The notes under the pieces: model-generated
The model's database searches: none
Seen by the model: only the letters and a program-made list of their open reading frames with translations
What the model was told of the DNA's origin: nothing
In this document: in pieces, positions 15,563 to 22,833 of the stretch
How the letters are laid out: each line of letters begins with the position of its first letter
How positions within the stretch are numbered: position 1 is the first letter of the stretch
Made by a program: the position numbers and the translations under genes
NCBI RefSeq assembly: GCF_015845845.1
Contig: NZ_LDIG01000102.1
Coordinates: 1 to 47,508 of the forward strand
DNA length: 47,508 nt
From: Paenibacillus dendritiformis
GTDB lineage: Bacteria > Bacillota > Bacilli > Paenibacillales > Paenibacillaceae
Direction: 5' to 3'

Positions 15563-16468
15563 TTGTTTGAATTAACGAAATACTTTAGCCCGTATGATGT
15601 ATGGAGTCCGTTGTTTCTTGTCTCTTCGGTGCTTGTTGTCATTCTCTATCTGGGAATTACGGGCCCGTATAGACGAGTGTTCGCCCAGACTAACCCTGTT
15701 CCCGTATCCAAAAAGCTGATGTTCATCAGCGGCGTGCTGCTGTTATATCTGGCCCAAGGGGGGCCGCTTAACATCATGAGCCATATGATGCTGACGTTCC
15801 ATATGCTGATGATGGCCATCACGTACATTATTGTCCCGCCATTGATTCTATTAGGCATCCCGGCCTGGCTGTGGAAGTACTTGCTCGATCGCAAGCCGCT
15901 GCGGCGGCTGAAAGGATTGATGCACCCGATCCTCATGGCCCTGCTGTTCAATGCTTTGTTCTCGTTCTACCATGTACCTGCGATTCATGATTATGTGATG
16001 ACGCATTATGCGGTTCATGTCGTCTATTATATTGTCCTGTTCATCGCATCCATGATCATGTGGTGGCCGATTGTCGTGCCTGTCCCGGAGTGGGTTATGC
16101 TGGCAGACGTCAAGAAGATGGGCTATATCTTCTTGAACGGCGTCCTGATTACGCCGGCGTGCGCGCTTATAATTTTTGCAGGCGAGCCGTTGTATGCGAC
16201 TTATGTGGACAAGGAAACGTGGATTCAAGCGATGGGCTACTGTCTAACCGGCGATCCGAGCAAGCTGCTGGCCGCTTTTGACGGCCCTGAATTCTTCAAC
16301 TGGTTCTCGCCGGTGGAGGATCAGCAGCTGGGCGGCATCGTGATGAAGCTGGTGCAAGAGATTATGTTCGGCTGCATTCTCTATTATGTCTTCATTCATT
16401 GGTACCGCAGAGAAAGCAAAGAGGATGACGATATTGTGGACACTCTTCCGGAAGGGCAGCTCCATTGA
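15563..16468 (+). CDS. ctaG: Cytochrome c oxidase assembly factor CtaG
   Basis: CtaG is needed in Bacillus for a functional caa3 oxidase, probably in building the CuB centre. The 301-aa protein has about seven membrane helices. Conserved features seen here are HMMLTFHMLMMAITYIIVPPL with its His pair, LFSFYHVPAIHDY, and DQQLGGIVMKLVQEI. The start is TTG at 15563, with AAGGAG upstream; an ATG at 15553 is out of frame and gives only five codons. It sits after the ctaF terminator, so it may depend on read-through or on a promoter I did not recognise. Length matches the family. Confidence 0.94.
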   Translation: MFELTKYFSPYDVWSPLFLVSSVLVVILYLGITGPYRRVFAQTNPVPVSKKLMFISGVLLLYLAQGGPLNIMSHMMLTFHMLMMAITYIIVPPLILLGIPAWLWKYLLDRKPLRRLKGLMHPILMALLFNALFSFYHVPAIHDYVMTHYAVHVVYYIVLFIASMIMWWPIVVPVPEWVMLADVKKMGYIFLNGVLITPACALIIFAGEPLYATYVDKETWIQAMGYCLTGDPSKLLAAFDGPEFFNWFSPVEDQQLGGIVMKLVQEIMFGCILYYVFIHWYRRESKEDDDIVDTLPEGQLH

Positions 16469-16526
16469 GAGAATTGGTTTATAATGAAAGGCAAGTCTGA
16501 GTTGAGGTAGAGGAGGCATACCATTC

Positions 16527-16988
16527 GTGGATTTGTATAATCTTATGCCTGCGGTAAGCACGACATTTATCGTCATTAGCGCGATTCTGGTCGCGATCGG
16601 CTGGGCGCTTATCATCAAGGGCAAGCGCGAGGCGCACAAGAAGACGATGATCGCGGCAGCCGTAGCCGCCCTTCTGTTCTTTATCATTTACGTATCACGG
16701 ACCATATTTGTCGGCAATACATCCTGGGGCGGCCCTGAAGGATTGAAGACGATCTATCTCATTTTCCTGCTGTTCCATATTGTGCTCGCTACCGTGGCGG
16801 CCGTATTCGGCATTACGACATTGATTAGCGGATTCCGCTCCAAATTCAAGCTGCATCGCAAAATCGGAAAAATCACCTCGATTATTTGGTTCATTACCGC
16901 CATCACCGGCGTTACCGTATATGTGCTTCTTTATATACTGTACCCTGGCGGACATACGAAGCCGGTCATCGAAGCCATCTTTGGCTAG
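16527..16988 (+). CDS. ctaM: DUF420 membrane protein, probable oxidase assembly factor (CtaM/YozB)
   Basis: This 153-aa membrane protein of the DUF420 family has four helices. The family's histidine-bearing elements are seen in the EAHKK loop, in LLFHIVLA and in KLHRKIGKIT. CtaM of Staphylococcus aureus, a DUF420 protein, is needed for aa3-type oxidase maturation, so a similar role here is a family-based inference that its position right after ctaG supports. The GTG start at 16527 follows AGAGGAGG. It is probably co-transcribed with ctaG (58-base gap). Two hairpins follow, the second with a strong T-tract. Confidence 0.85.
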   Translation: MDLYNLMPAVSTTFIVISAILVAIGWALIIKGKREAHKKTMIAAAVAALLFFIIYVSRTIFVGNTSWGGPEGLKTIYLIFLLFHIVLATVAAVFGITTLISGFRSKFKLHRKIGKITSIIWFITAITGVTVYVLLYILYPGGHTKPVIEAIFG

Positions 16989-16999
16989 ATGCGCACTCA

Positions 17000-17048
17000 A
17001 CCCCCCTATGCTTGCTCCCGTTAAGGGAGCACGGCATGGGGGCATTTT
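17000..17048 (+). terminator. Hairpin after the DUF420 gene
   Basis: GCTCCC with GGGAGC forms the inner stem around GTTAA (17014-17030). It is extended by CCCCCTATGC on the left and GGCATGGGGG on the right. A short TTTT follows. Confidence 0.6.
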
Positions 17049-17073
17049 CTTGGTGCCGGCTACAATCGCGATC

Positions 17074-17119
17074 AAGCATTCCGGACGAAGGAAGATCCCT
17101 GCCCCGGAATGCTTTTTTT
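17074..17119 (+). terminator. Strong terminator before the ABC operon
   Basis: AAGCATTCCGG (17074-17084) pairs perfectly with CCGGAATGCTT (17104-17114), followed by a seven-T tract. It insulates the cta genes from the next operon. Confidence 0.88.
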
Positions 17120-17160
17120 ATGGATGTCAACCTGAAAACGCATACCGCTAGAAACAAGTA

Positions 17161-17190
17161 TTGACATTAAAAAGGCAAAGTGAGTATACT
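17161..17190 (+). promoter_or_regulatory. Promoter of the YtrA-type ABC operon
   Basis: A perfect TTGACA (17161-17166) is followed after 18 bases by TATACT (17185-17190), one base off consensus. The transcript would start inside the palindrome described next. Confidence 0.8.
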
Positions 17191-17220
17191 GTGTATAAAG
17201 ATATACATAGTGAGCACAGT
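17188..17220 (+). promoter_or_regulatory. Operator-like inverted repeats at the start of transcription
   Basis: TGTGTATA (17190-17197) and TATACATA (17202-17209) form an inverted repeat with one mismatch across AAGA. A wider pair, ACTGTG (17188-17193) and CACAGT (17215-17220), lies around it. The site overlaps the -10 and start point, where a repressor would block RNA polymerase. The GntR protein of the same operon is the obvious candidate; this is inference. Confidence 0.6.
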
Positions 17221-17303
17221 GATCATGGAGCCTGCGCCTTCAAGATGCAGGATACGAGAGAACTGAATCTCCATCGATGGATTCGAGAAGTGAGGGGATA
17301 CCG

Positions 17304-18035
17304 GTGAATAAGCAGTGGAAGGATGCGTGGATGCTGGTCAAGACGGACCTGGTTCGCTTTAAATGGGGGGTCTTGTTCACGCTGTTGTTCAGTGGTTATA
17401 TGGGGGCTATTTCGACGCTGATGCTGAATGGCTTGTTGAAACCGGATCAGGAGGGCGATACTTTAGTTCTGCGAGCGGTTTTTGATTTTGTCTACCTTAT
17501 CTCCTTGCCGAATTTCGGATTCTTTTTCTCCCGGCGAAACATGCGCTATCTGCAGGAGGATGCTTATACGAAATGGATGAAGAGGCTGTGCATGATGCCG
17601 ATTGATGCAGGTACGATCGCGCTCTCGCGCTATTTGATGCTGGCGGTGGCCTTCGTCATAAATATGGGGGTGTTCTTGACCCTGCAGATGATGCTCAGCG
17701 ACAGACTGCAATCGACCTTCTCGCCGCTATCGCTCATCGCCTATGTGCTCGTTCTGACCGCGTACTCTGTCGTGGTTCAGACGGTGTACATCCAGTTTGA
17801 ACTAGGCAAGCATGCCGGGGGCTACCAGCGACTCGTCTTTATTGTAATGTTCATCATACTTGCCCTCTCTGTTATCGTGGCCTTGTCCGGGGGAAGCATG
17901 ATGATGGCCGTCATCTATATCGCCAAGCATTATCCGTGGATAAGCGGTTTGATCGCCGCAGGCGTCATTGTCCAGACATTCGTTATCGGCATAGCCGCCA
18001 CCCGGAATACGATTCGCAATCGGGATCTCGATTAG
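17304..18035 (+). CDS. Six-helix membrane protein, probable ABC permease component
   Basis: The 243-aa product has six or so hydrophobic helices and no large soluble domain, like ABC-2 type permeases. I do not recognise a closer family. Its place, first in an operon with a YtrA-type regulator and an ABC ATPase, argues that it is the membrane half of that transporter. The start is GTG at 17304, with GAGGGG upstream; an in-frame ATG at 17277 lacks a site. Operons of this design in Bacillus respond to cell-wall-active antibiotics, but the substrate here is unknown. Expression is driven by the promoter and operator at 17161-17220. Confidence 0.75.
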   Translation: MNKQWKDAWMLVKTDLVRFKWGVLFTLLFSGYMGAISTLMLNGLLKPDQEGDTLVLRAVFDFVYLISLPNFGFFFSRRNMRYLQEDAYTKWMKRLCMMPIDAGTIALSRYLMLAVAFVINMGVFLTLQMMLSDRLQSTFSPLSLIAYVLVLTAYSVVVQTVYIQFELGKHAGGYQRLVFIVMFIILALSVIVALSGGSMMMAVIYIAKHYPWISGLIAAGVIVQTFVIGIAATRNTIRNRDLD

Positions 18036-18106
18036 ACGCGGGCAGTCTCTGTACGGGGAACAAATGACGATATCAATATGAAGAGAAGAGTCAGGGGGGG
18101 CAGGCG

Positions 18107-18496
18107 GTGTTCATACCGATTGACATTAATGAGAACAGCTCGGAACCGTTATATGCGCAGATTACGAGTCAACTGCGCGCATTGATTTTGAGCGGTTATC
18201 TGAATGAAGGAATGCTGCTGCCGTCCATTCGTGAATTGTCCCACCAATTGCGATGCAGTGTCATTACGGTTCGACGAGTATATCAGGATCTGGAGGCGGA
18301 AGGGCTGCTGCGGACGAAGCAGGGAACGGGGACGTTCGTTGCGCCGGTCGGGGCCGGCGAGCGGGAGCGATACCGCAAGCAGGCAGTGGAAGATGCGCTC
18401 TTGGCAGCGGTCGAGGCTGCCATGCGGGTAGAGATGTCTGCTGCAGAGCTAGCGCACATGCTGGAGGACCTGATCCGGCAGAAGCAGATGAAGTAA
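18107..18496 (+). CDS. GntR-family regulator, YtrA subfamily
   Basis: A short GntR repressor of 129 aa. Residues 1-75 form the winged helix-turn-helix, with PLYAQITSQLRALILSGYLNEGMLLPSIRELS, then TVRRVYQDLEAEGLLRTKQGTGTFV. The effector domain is only a short helical tail (about 85-129), the hallmark of the YtrA subfamily, whose genes usually sit in ABC-transporter operons they control. The GTG start follows an AGGGGGG run. The palindrome at the operon's own start point is the likely target, giving autoregulation. Confidence 0.9.
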   Translation: MFIPIDINENSSEPLYAQITSQLRALILSGYLNEGMLLPSIRELSHQLRCSVITVRRVYQDLEAEGLLRTKQGTGTFVAPVGAGERERYRKQAVEDALLAAVEAAMRVEMSAAELAHMLEDLIRQKQMK

Positions 18497-18518
18497 TCCG
18501 GAATAAGGAGCGAATGCG

Positions 18519-19418
18519 ATGAATATCGAGCCGGTCATAGTATTGAAGGACGTGGTGAAGCGCAGGGAACGGCTGCAAATTGGACCGTTGAACATCCAGC
18601 TTCCCCAAGGCTGCGTCACTGCGATTGTGGGAACGAACGGGGCCGGGAAGTCAACGTTGATGGGCATGTTCATGGGCTTCATTAAGCCGGATAGCGGCAC
18701 CGTTGCGCTCTTCCAGGAGACCTATCAGCCGGAGCCGGACACGTCTGTCAAGGCGCGCATCGGCTATGTGGCGGAGAGTCCCAATTCGGAGGAGGATGAT
18801 CTAACCGCGGAAGCGGCGGCAGCCTTCTCCGCTTACTGGTATGAGCGATGGGATTGGAGGTTGTATCATCATCTGATGGCCCGGTATGACATCCCCCCAA
18901 AGACGAAGCTCAAGAAGCTGTCCAAAGGGATGCGCCGCAAGCTCGATCTCATCCTGGCCATCTGCCCTCGGCCGGACCTTCTGCTGCTGGATGAGCCGTC
19001 TTCCGGCTTCGATCCGCTATCCTGGCGGATGATGATCGACGATTTGAATTCGTATTTGGAAGAAGGCCGACGTTCCATTGTCATTGCGACGCATATTATC
19101 GAGGAAGTGAAGCGGCTTGCCGATTATGTTCTGTTCCTGCACCAGGGGCAGGTGCTGCTCGTCATCGAGAAGGATGCGTTGTTCGATGCCTGGAAGGAAT
19201 TCTGGCTAGAAGGGGAGGCCGAAGATTATGCCGGCGTTCCGGGCGTGGTCAAGGCGATACAGGAAAGGCACGGGGTGCGGCTGATTGCCAGCCAGGCGGA
19301 TCGGGTCGATGCGTTCCTGGCGGAGAACGGCATTATCCCCCGTCAGACGGCCGGCATCGAGCTGGATGATATTCTGGCGTATGTAATCGAGTTGAATCAG
19401 GAGGTTCGAGGCGAATGA
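18519..19418 (+). CDS. ABC transporter ATP-binding protein (YtrB-like)
   Basis: The ATPase subunit of the YtrA-controlled transporter. It has Walker A GTNGAGKST (38-46), the signature region LSKGM (134-138) and Walker B LLLLDE ending in D158-E159, with an SSGFD loop after it. The remaining 90 residues form a C-terminal domain found in drug and antibiotic exporters. At 299 aa it is longer than a bare nucleotide-binding domain. It starts 22 bases after the regulator gene and overlaps the next ATPase by ATGA. The permease partner is probably the membrane protein encoded upstream. Confidence 0.92.
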   Translation: MNIEPVIVLKDVVKRRERLQIGPLNIQLPQGCVTAIVGTNGAGKSTLMGMFMGFIKPDSGTVALFQETYQPEPDTSVKARIGYVAESPNSEEDDLTAEAAAAFSAYWYERWDWRLYHHLMARYDIPPKTKLKKLSKGMRRKLDLILAICPRPDLLLLDEPSSGFDPLSWRMMIDDLNSYLEEGRRSIVIATHIIEEVKRLADYVLFLHQGQVLLVIEKDALFDAWKEFWLEGEAEDYAGVPGVVKAIQERHGVRLIASQADRVDAFLAENGIIPRQTAGIELDDILAYVIELNQEVRGE

Positions 19419-20320
19419 AGCCATTGGAGTTGAAGCAAGTCGTGAAGCAGTATGCGGACAAGACAGCCGTTAACGGCCTGAGTCTGAATGTGGAAGAGGG
19501 AGAAATTTACGGTCTGTTGGGGGCGAACGGCGCGGGGAAAACGACGACGATGCGCATGGTGCTTGGCCTCATTTACCCGGACGGAGGGGAGATCCGTTAT
19601 AACGGCCAGCCGTTCCATACCGATCTGCAGCGGACGCTGGGGTACTTGCCGGAAGAGCGGGGCATGTATCCGAAAATTCGGGTAAGCGATCAGGTGACTT
19701 ATTTGGCGCAATTGCGCGGAATGCCGCGCAAGGAAGCGGACCGGAATCTCAAATATTGGCTGGAACGCTTCAATGTGCCGGAGAACTATAACAAGAAGAT
19801 TGAAGAGCTGTCCAAAGGGAATCAGCAAAAAATCGGGTTCATCGCGGCCATCGTGCACAAGCCGAAGCTGCTCATTCTGGATGAGGCGTTCAGCGGGCTG
19901 GATCCGGTCAATGTCGAGCTGCTGAAGGAGACCGTCAAGGAGCTTCGCGACCAAGGCACGAGCATTCTGTTCTCGACCCACCGGATGGAGCATGTCGAGG
20001 AACTGTGCCGCAATGTGACGATTTTGCAGAAGGGCAATGCGGTCGTCCAAGGCTCGCTGCGGGAGTTGAAGTCCCGTTACCCGCGGGAGCAGGTGCTGCT
20101 TCGCGCCGCCGGAGAAGTGGAAGGGCTGGCCTCGATTCCGGGAGTAACCGATGTGAACCGGACGGAGGAAGGATACCGGATTCGGATCAGCGGCGAGGCT
20201 GTCGCGCAGGAGATTTTGCAGAAGGCGCTCGCCCAAGGTCCGATTCAGCATTTCGAAGTGAAGGAGCCGACCTTGAATGAAATCTTCATCAAGGCGGTAG
20301 GAGGTGATTCGAATGAATAA
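19415..20320 (+). CDS. yhaQ: ABC transporter ATP-binding protein (YhaQ/NatA-like)
   Basis: The ATPase of a second export system. It has Walker A GANGAGKTT (36-44), signature LSKGNQQK from residue 132, and Walker B LLILDE ending in D156-E157, then AFSGLDP. The C-terminal 80 residues fit the NatA/YhaQ type. Length (301 aa) agrees with B. subtilis YhaQ. Its ATG overlaps the stop of the preceding ATPase gene, so the two ABC systems are coupled in one transcript. The permease gene follows, overlapping it by 8 bases. In B. subtilis these proteins form a NatAB-like exporter whose substrate is not certain here. The naming rests on length and domain layout. Confidence 0.88.
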   Translation: MKPLELKQVVKQYADKTAVNGLSLNVEEGEIYGLLGANGAGKTTTMRMVLGLIYPDGGEIRYNGQPFHTDLQRTLGYLPEERGMYPKIRVSDQVTYLAQLRGMPRKEADRNLKYWLERFNVPENYNKKIEELSKGNQQKIGFIAAIVHKPKLLILDEAFSGLDPVNVELLKETVKELRDQGTSILFSTHRMEHVEELCRNVTILQKGNAVVQGSLRELKSRYPREQVLLRAAGEVEGLASIPGVTDVNRTEEGYRIRISGEAVAQEILQKALAQGPIQHFEVKEPTLNEIFIKAVGGDSNE

Positions 20321-21584
20321 TGTATGGACGGTTATCGGATTTACGCTGCGGACCAAGCTGATGACCAAATCGTTTCTTATTTCGACGCTCGTTCTGGCTC
20401 TGCTCATTAGCGTGGGCGCCAACGTCCCGTACTTCATATCTTTATTCTCGAATAACGAGCCGACTACGATCGGCGTCGTCTCCGGGCCGCATCCGGACAT
20501 CGCGAAGTCGCTCGCCGATCATTATGCCAAGCAGGAGAAGGCGGACTTCCGCTTCGTTCCGTATTCCGATGCGTCGGAGGAGCAGTTGAAGAAGGATGTA
20601 GAGGCCGGCAAGATCGAAGGGTATATTACATTCGAGGATAAGGCGAAGGGAGAATTTCCGCTTGTCGTCTATTCCGGAAAAGATGAGCTTGGCATGGAGA
20701 AGGAATCGAAGCTGACAGGCACGCTCGCGCTGATTAAGACGGAGTGGCTGGTCAAGGATTCATTGACGCCGGAGCAGATTGCGCAATTGAACGAGCCGGT
20801 TCAAGTCGAGAGCAAGACGATCCTGAAGGAAGGCGGTCAGGCCGGCGAAGAGAAGAACCCTGCCAAGAAGGGGGTCTCGGTTGCGGTCGTCACTGTGCTC
20901 ATCATCTTGTTCTTCATGACAAATACGATGACGGGGAATATGATCGCGTCCGAGGTTACGCAGGAGAAAAGCTCCCGCATTATGGAAATTCTCATTACGA
21001 GCGTCTCGCCGCTCGCCCAGATGTTCGGGAAGATTATCGGCATGTTCATCCTCGGGTTGATGCAGATTGTGCTCTTCTTCCTCGTCATGATCGGGAATCT
21101 GATGCTGCCGCATAACAATGCGCCGCTGAAGGCCATTAACTTCGATATCTCGATGATCGATTGGGGTGTCGTAGGCGGCGGCTTGCTGCTCTACGTGCTG
21201 GGCTACTTCCTGTACGCGACCTTGTTCGCGGCGGTCGGCTCGATCGTTAGCCGGACAGAAGATCTCGGCCAAGCGATTATGCCGATGTCGATGCTGACGT
21301 TGGCGGCGTTCTATATTGCCATCTTCAGCATCTCGACGCCGAATTCGCTGCTGGTCAGAATATCATCGTATATTCCATTCTTCACGCCAACCTCGATGCT
21401 GCTGCGCCTCGGCGCAGGCGAGGTGGCCTGGTGGGAATTCGGGATATCAATTGTTATCCTCCTCGCCTCGGTCTTCGTGTTCGGCTGGCTGGCGGCCAAG
21501 ATCTACCGCACTGGCGTCCTGATGTACGGCAAGCGCCCGTCGTGGAAAGAGATCCGCAAGGCGATGAAGGCGTACAAAATTTAA
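20313..21584 (+). CDS. yhaP: ABC-2 type permease (YhaP-like)
   Basis: The membrane half of the YhaQ/P-like exporter. It has one N-terminal helix (about 23-43), a large outer domain (about 45-180), and five or six helices clustered at about 190-400, the ABC-2 layout. The conserved EKSSRIMEILITSVSP coupling motif lies just after the second helix. Length (423 aa) agrees with YhaP. The ATG at 20313 is chosen for GGAGGTGATT 5-8 bases before it; an in-frame GTG at 20304 overlaps that ribosome site. It overlaps yhaQ by 8 bases, so the two are coupled. Confidence 0.9.
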   Translation: MNNVWTVIGFTLRTKLMTKSFLISTLVLALLISVGANVPYFISLFSNNEPTTIGVVSGPHPDIAKSLADHYAKQEKADFRFVPYSDASEEQLKKDVEAGKIEGYITFEDKAKGEFPLVVYSGKDELGMEKESKLTGTLALIKTEWLVKDSLTPEQIAQLNEPVQVESKTILKEGGQAGEEKNPAKKGVSVAVVTVLIILFFMTNTMTGNMIASEVTQEKSSRIMEILITSVSPLAQMFGKIIGMFILGLMQIVLFFLVMIGNLMLPHNNAPLKAINFDISMIDWGVVGGGLLLYVLGYFLYATLFAAVGSIVSRTEDLGQAIMPMSMLTLAAFYIAIFSISTPNSLLVRISSYIPFFTPTSMLLRLGAGEVAWWEFGISIVILLASVFVFGWLAAKIYRTGVLMYGKRPSWKEIRKAMKAYKI

Positions 21585-21646
21585 GCTGCCGCTGACACAC
21601 CTTGCGGGGACGCGTTATCGGCAAGGCAAATCACTAATCATCGTTG

Positions 21647-21688
21647 AAATTCCCTGATGAACTGCATCTTTGGTTTGTCAGGGATTTT
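21647..21688 (+). terminator. Probable terminator of the ABC operon
   Basis: AAATTCCCTGA (21647-21657) pairs with TCAGGGATTTT (21678-21688) with one mismatch and a loop of about 20 bases. The T residues of the right arm double as the T-tract. Confidence 0.6.
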
Positions 21689-21783
21689 CTGCGTCACGAA
21701 GATGTTATCTTCTGTCCCAAATGGAAGCCGACTATGCTATGGTAAGATGACACCTTTCGTTCTATGTTGGAGGTCGCTTGCAG

Positions 21784-22587
21784 ATGAATCATTTATACGC
21801 CGACAGGCGGATGGCAGTAAAGCCTTTCAAAAAAATAACAAATTTCAGGGATATCGGCGGCTTGCCGACCGAGGACGGCCGCGTGATGAAGACGGGCATT
21901 CTGTTCCGTTCCGGGGAACCGTCGAGGTTAACCGCGCATGACTTGGAGAAGCTTAATGCCTTGAACCTTAAATTGATTTGCGATCTACGAACGCCGAATG
22001 AGCGCAAGTCCCGAATCATGCCAACGCATCAAAACCGGACGATCCGAGTCGTCAACATCCCCATTTCTCAACACGAAGAGGATTACACGCGGTTCGCGTT
22101 TTTCATGATGATGATGAAATCGGCCAAAACGATAGACCTCGAAAAGATGATGAAGGATTTCTATCGAAGAATCGCATTTGAGAGTATGCCGCAAATCCGC
22201 GAAGTGATCACGCTGTTTGGCGCAGAAAACGATGTACCGGCACTTATCCATTGCGCAGACGGGAAAGATCGGACGGGCGTGATTGTTGCCTTGATTCAAC
22301 TGCTGGCGGGGGTTCCGCGTGACGCCGTGATGGCGGATTATATGCTCTCCAATTCATTGACGGAAGCCCGTATGAAGAGAGCGGCGGCTTTTCTGCGGTA
22401 TACAAGTCTTTTTCGCCTCACGCACGAGCGGTTGAAGCCTTTGCTTCAAGTTCGCCGCGATTATTTGGAAGAAGTGCTGGATGAGCTCATCTGCCAATAT
22501 GGATCGGTAGAGGCTTATTTAAACGAAGGATGCGGCATCAGCGAATACTCGCTTCATAAAATGAAAGACCTTTTGCTTCGCTCATAA
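21784..22587 (+). CDS. Tyrosine-protein phosphatase, dual-specificity-like family
   Basis: A soluble protein phosphatase of 267 aa. It has the P-loop HCADGKDRTG with catalytic C157 and R163, and the family opening FRDIGGLPTEDGRVMKTGILFRSGEPSRLT with a DLRTPNE motif. These features place it in the bacterial tyrosine-phosphatase family related to Siw14 and to Listeria LipA-type enzymes, some of which act on phosphoinositides; the substrate here is unknown. No signal peptide is seen, so it is cytoplasmic. The ATG at 21784 is 9 bases after GGAGGT (21769-21774); the TTG at 21778 is only 3 away. It is a single gene between terminators. Confidence 0.9.
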   Translation: MNHLYADRRMAVKPFKKITNFRDIGGLPTEDGRVMKTGILFRSGEPSRLTAHDLEKLNALNLKLICDLRTPNERKSRIMPTHQNRTIRVVNIPISQHEEDYTRFAFFMMMMKSAKTIDLEKMMKDFYRRIAFESMPQIREVITLFGAENDVPALIHCADGKDRTGVIVALIQLLAGVPRDAVMADYMLSNSLTEARMKRAAAFLRYTSLFRLTHERLKPLLQVRRDYLEEVLDELICQYGSVEAYLNEGCGISEYSLHKMKDLLLRS

Positions 22588-22833
22588 TCTGCCGGGGAGA
22601 GATTTTTTTATTTTGTAAATGAGAAGCAGGTTATTGCTAAATTCGTGAACAAAGGTTACAGTAATAAAGCAAGTCGTTCATGATATGATTCCAATCTATC
22701 GTTTTTCGTAAGGAGGGAAGAGGATAGAGCATCGTTGTACATAGGTGAAGCGGGATTATTATGAAATATTGTAAAGACGCTCGTATCATTTGATTGCCGA
22801 AATGGGATTGAATACAACGGGAGGGTTGCTGGA

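Noticed and set aside
22790-22818. TTGATT-17-TACAAC promoter before the nucleotidase gene
   Set aside because: The start of transcription would fall on the ribosome site; an upstream pair at 22634-22662 is just as weak, so none is called.
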